Below are positions 4,903 to 5,245 of a stretch of 5,245 nt of DNA, piece after piece; position 1 is the stretch's first letter; each line of letters opens with the position of its first letter. Both the position numbers and the translations under genes were made by a program. The stretch lies in NCBI GenBank assembly GCA_014382915.1, contig JACNIV010000102.1, positions 1 through 5,245 on the forward strand. The letters are read 5' to 3'. Origin of the DNA: Candidatus Cloacimonadota bacterium. GTDB lineage: Bacteria; Cloacimonadota; Cloacimonadia; Cloacimonadales; TCS61. The notes under the pieces are model-generated. The model did no database searches. It worked only from the letters and a program-made list of their open reading frames with translations, and was not told where the DNA came from.

Positions 4903-5245
4903 ATGAAAAAAAAATGGATGAAAAACTTATTAGTATTATCTATTATTGTTTTAATCTTTGCAGGTTGTGCAAAAAAGAACGATCTTGATACTTTATTAAC
5001 TTACATGGATAATAATGGAATGACAGTAAAAGAACTATTCGATTCATGGATCATAAAAGCAGAAGATGTTCATGATAACATGGCAAGTTATTACTTAATG
5101 GATATTCGTGGAGAAGATAAGGACAAAAACGGAATTATAGATTATGATGATGGTCATATTACCGGAGCTGTTTTAACTTCTTTCTCTACAATTCTTAACG
5201 ATGCAGAGAAAGCGGGAGAAAAAACGATAGTGGTCGTATGCTACA
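4903..5245 (+). CDS. second lipoprotein rhodanese-like protein (3' truncated by window end)
   Basis: The ATG at 4903 has AGGAG at 4891-4895, and the frame stays open to the window end (114 codons). The N-terminus is a lipoprotein signal: MKKKWMKN, hydrophobic LLVLSIIVLIF, then AGC with C22 as the lipid site (Phe at -3 is a less common lipobox residue). The rhodanese start is clear in YLMDIRGED (64-72) and DGHITGAVL (83-91), and IVVVCY (109-114) reaches the active-site cysteine C113 at the last bases. Between DIRG and GHI lies DKDKNGIIDYDD (72-83), which matches a 12-residue EF-hand or dockerin-like calcium loop with ligands at D72, D74, N76, D80 and D83. The gene begins 17 bases after the previous rhodanese stop. 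It is a diverged tandem paralogue rather than a recent copy. Its total length and the active-site loop beyond C113 are not visible. Confidence 0.86.
   Translation, partial: MKKKWMKNLLVLSIIVLIFAGCAKKNDLDTLLTYMDNNGMTVKELFDSWIIKAEDVHDNMASYYLMDIRGEDKDKNGIIDYDDGHITGAVLTSFSTILNDAEKAGEKTIVVVCY

Overview
The window looks like a chromosomal segment of a low-GC, strictly anaerobic bacterium with a Gram-negative envelope. It has many Fe-S proteins with Cys-rich clusters, two lipobox lipoproteins, and strong AGGAGG-type ribosome binding sites. Every complete gene ends in TAA. The palindromic intergenic repeats and the stand-alone four-helix-bundle (S23/IVP) gene fit FCB-group anaerobes such as Cloacimonadota, but that placement is only a guess. 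All genes are on the + strand.

Layout. (1) Bases 1-809 are the 3' part of a 4Fe-4S dicluster protein of the sulfhydrogenase-beta / Flx type. (2) Bases 810-1027 are an intergenic stretch holding a cluster of palindromic repeats. (3) Bases 1028-1852 encode a FAD/NAD(P)/2Fe-2S oxidoreductase of the sulfhydrogenase-gamma / FlxA type. (4) Bases 1853-2340 are an AT-rich insertion-like module carrying a four-helix-bundle S23/IVP gene between related repeats. (5) Bases 2360-2836 encode an HdrC-like subunit with two 4Fe-4S clusters. (6) Bases 2877-3104 encode a TusA-family sulfur carrier. (7) Bases 3116-4333 encode a YeeE/YedE-family membrane transporter. (8) Bases 4346-4885 encode a lipoprotein rhodanese. 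(9) Bases 4903-5245 encode a second lipoprotein rhodanese, cut by the window end at its active-site cysteine.

The main result is that the YedE-like gene is interrupted by a single in-frame TGA at 4067-4069, so a naive caller splits it into two ORFs (3116-4069 and 4073-4333). Read through, it gives a 405-residue protein of normal family length. The TGA falls in the signature GG-[C]-A-x-G-T-L-x-R-A-G-E-G, where homologues have cysteine. A short hairpin with a GU-containing apical loop starts 12 nt after the TGA. This is best read as a selenocysteine codon with a bacterial SECIS element, giving a selenoprotein YeeE/YedE transporter (U318).

How the genes may work together (inference): exported, membrane-anchored rhodaneses handle sulfane sulfur (or a selenium analogue) outside the inner membrane. 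The Sec-containing YeeE/YedE channel passes it inwards, the TusA-like carrier accepts it on its CPxP cysteine, and the NAD(P)H-linked Flx/Hdr electron-transfer complex could supply reducing power. This resembles the TsuA-TsuB (YeeE-YeeD) thiosulfate uptake pair and the YedE-YedF selenium-linked pair, here placed beside Hdr/Flx genes.
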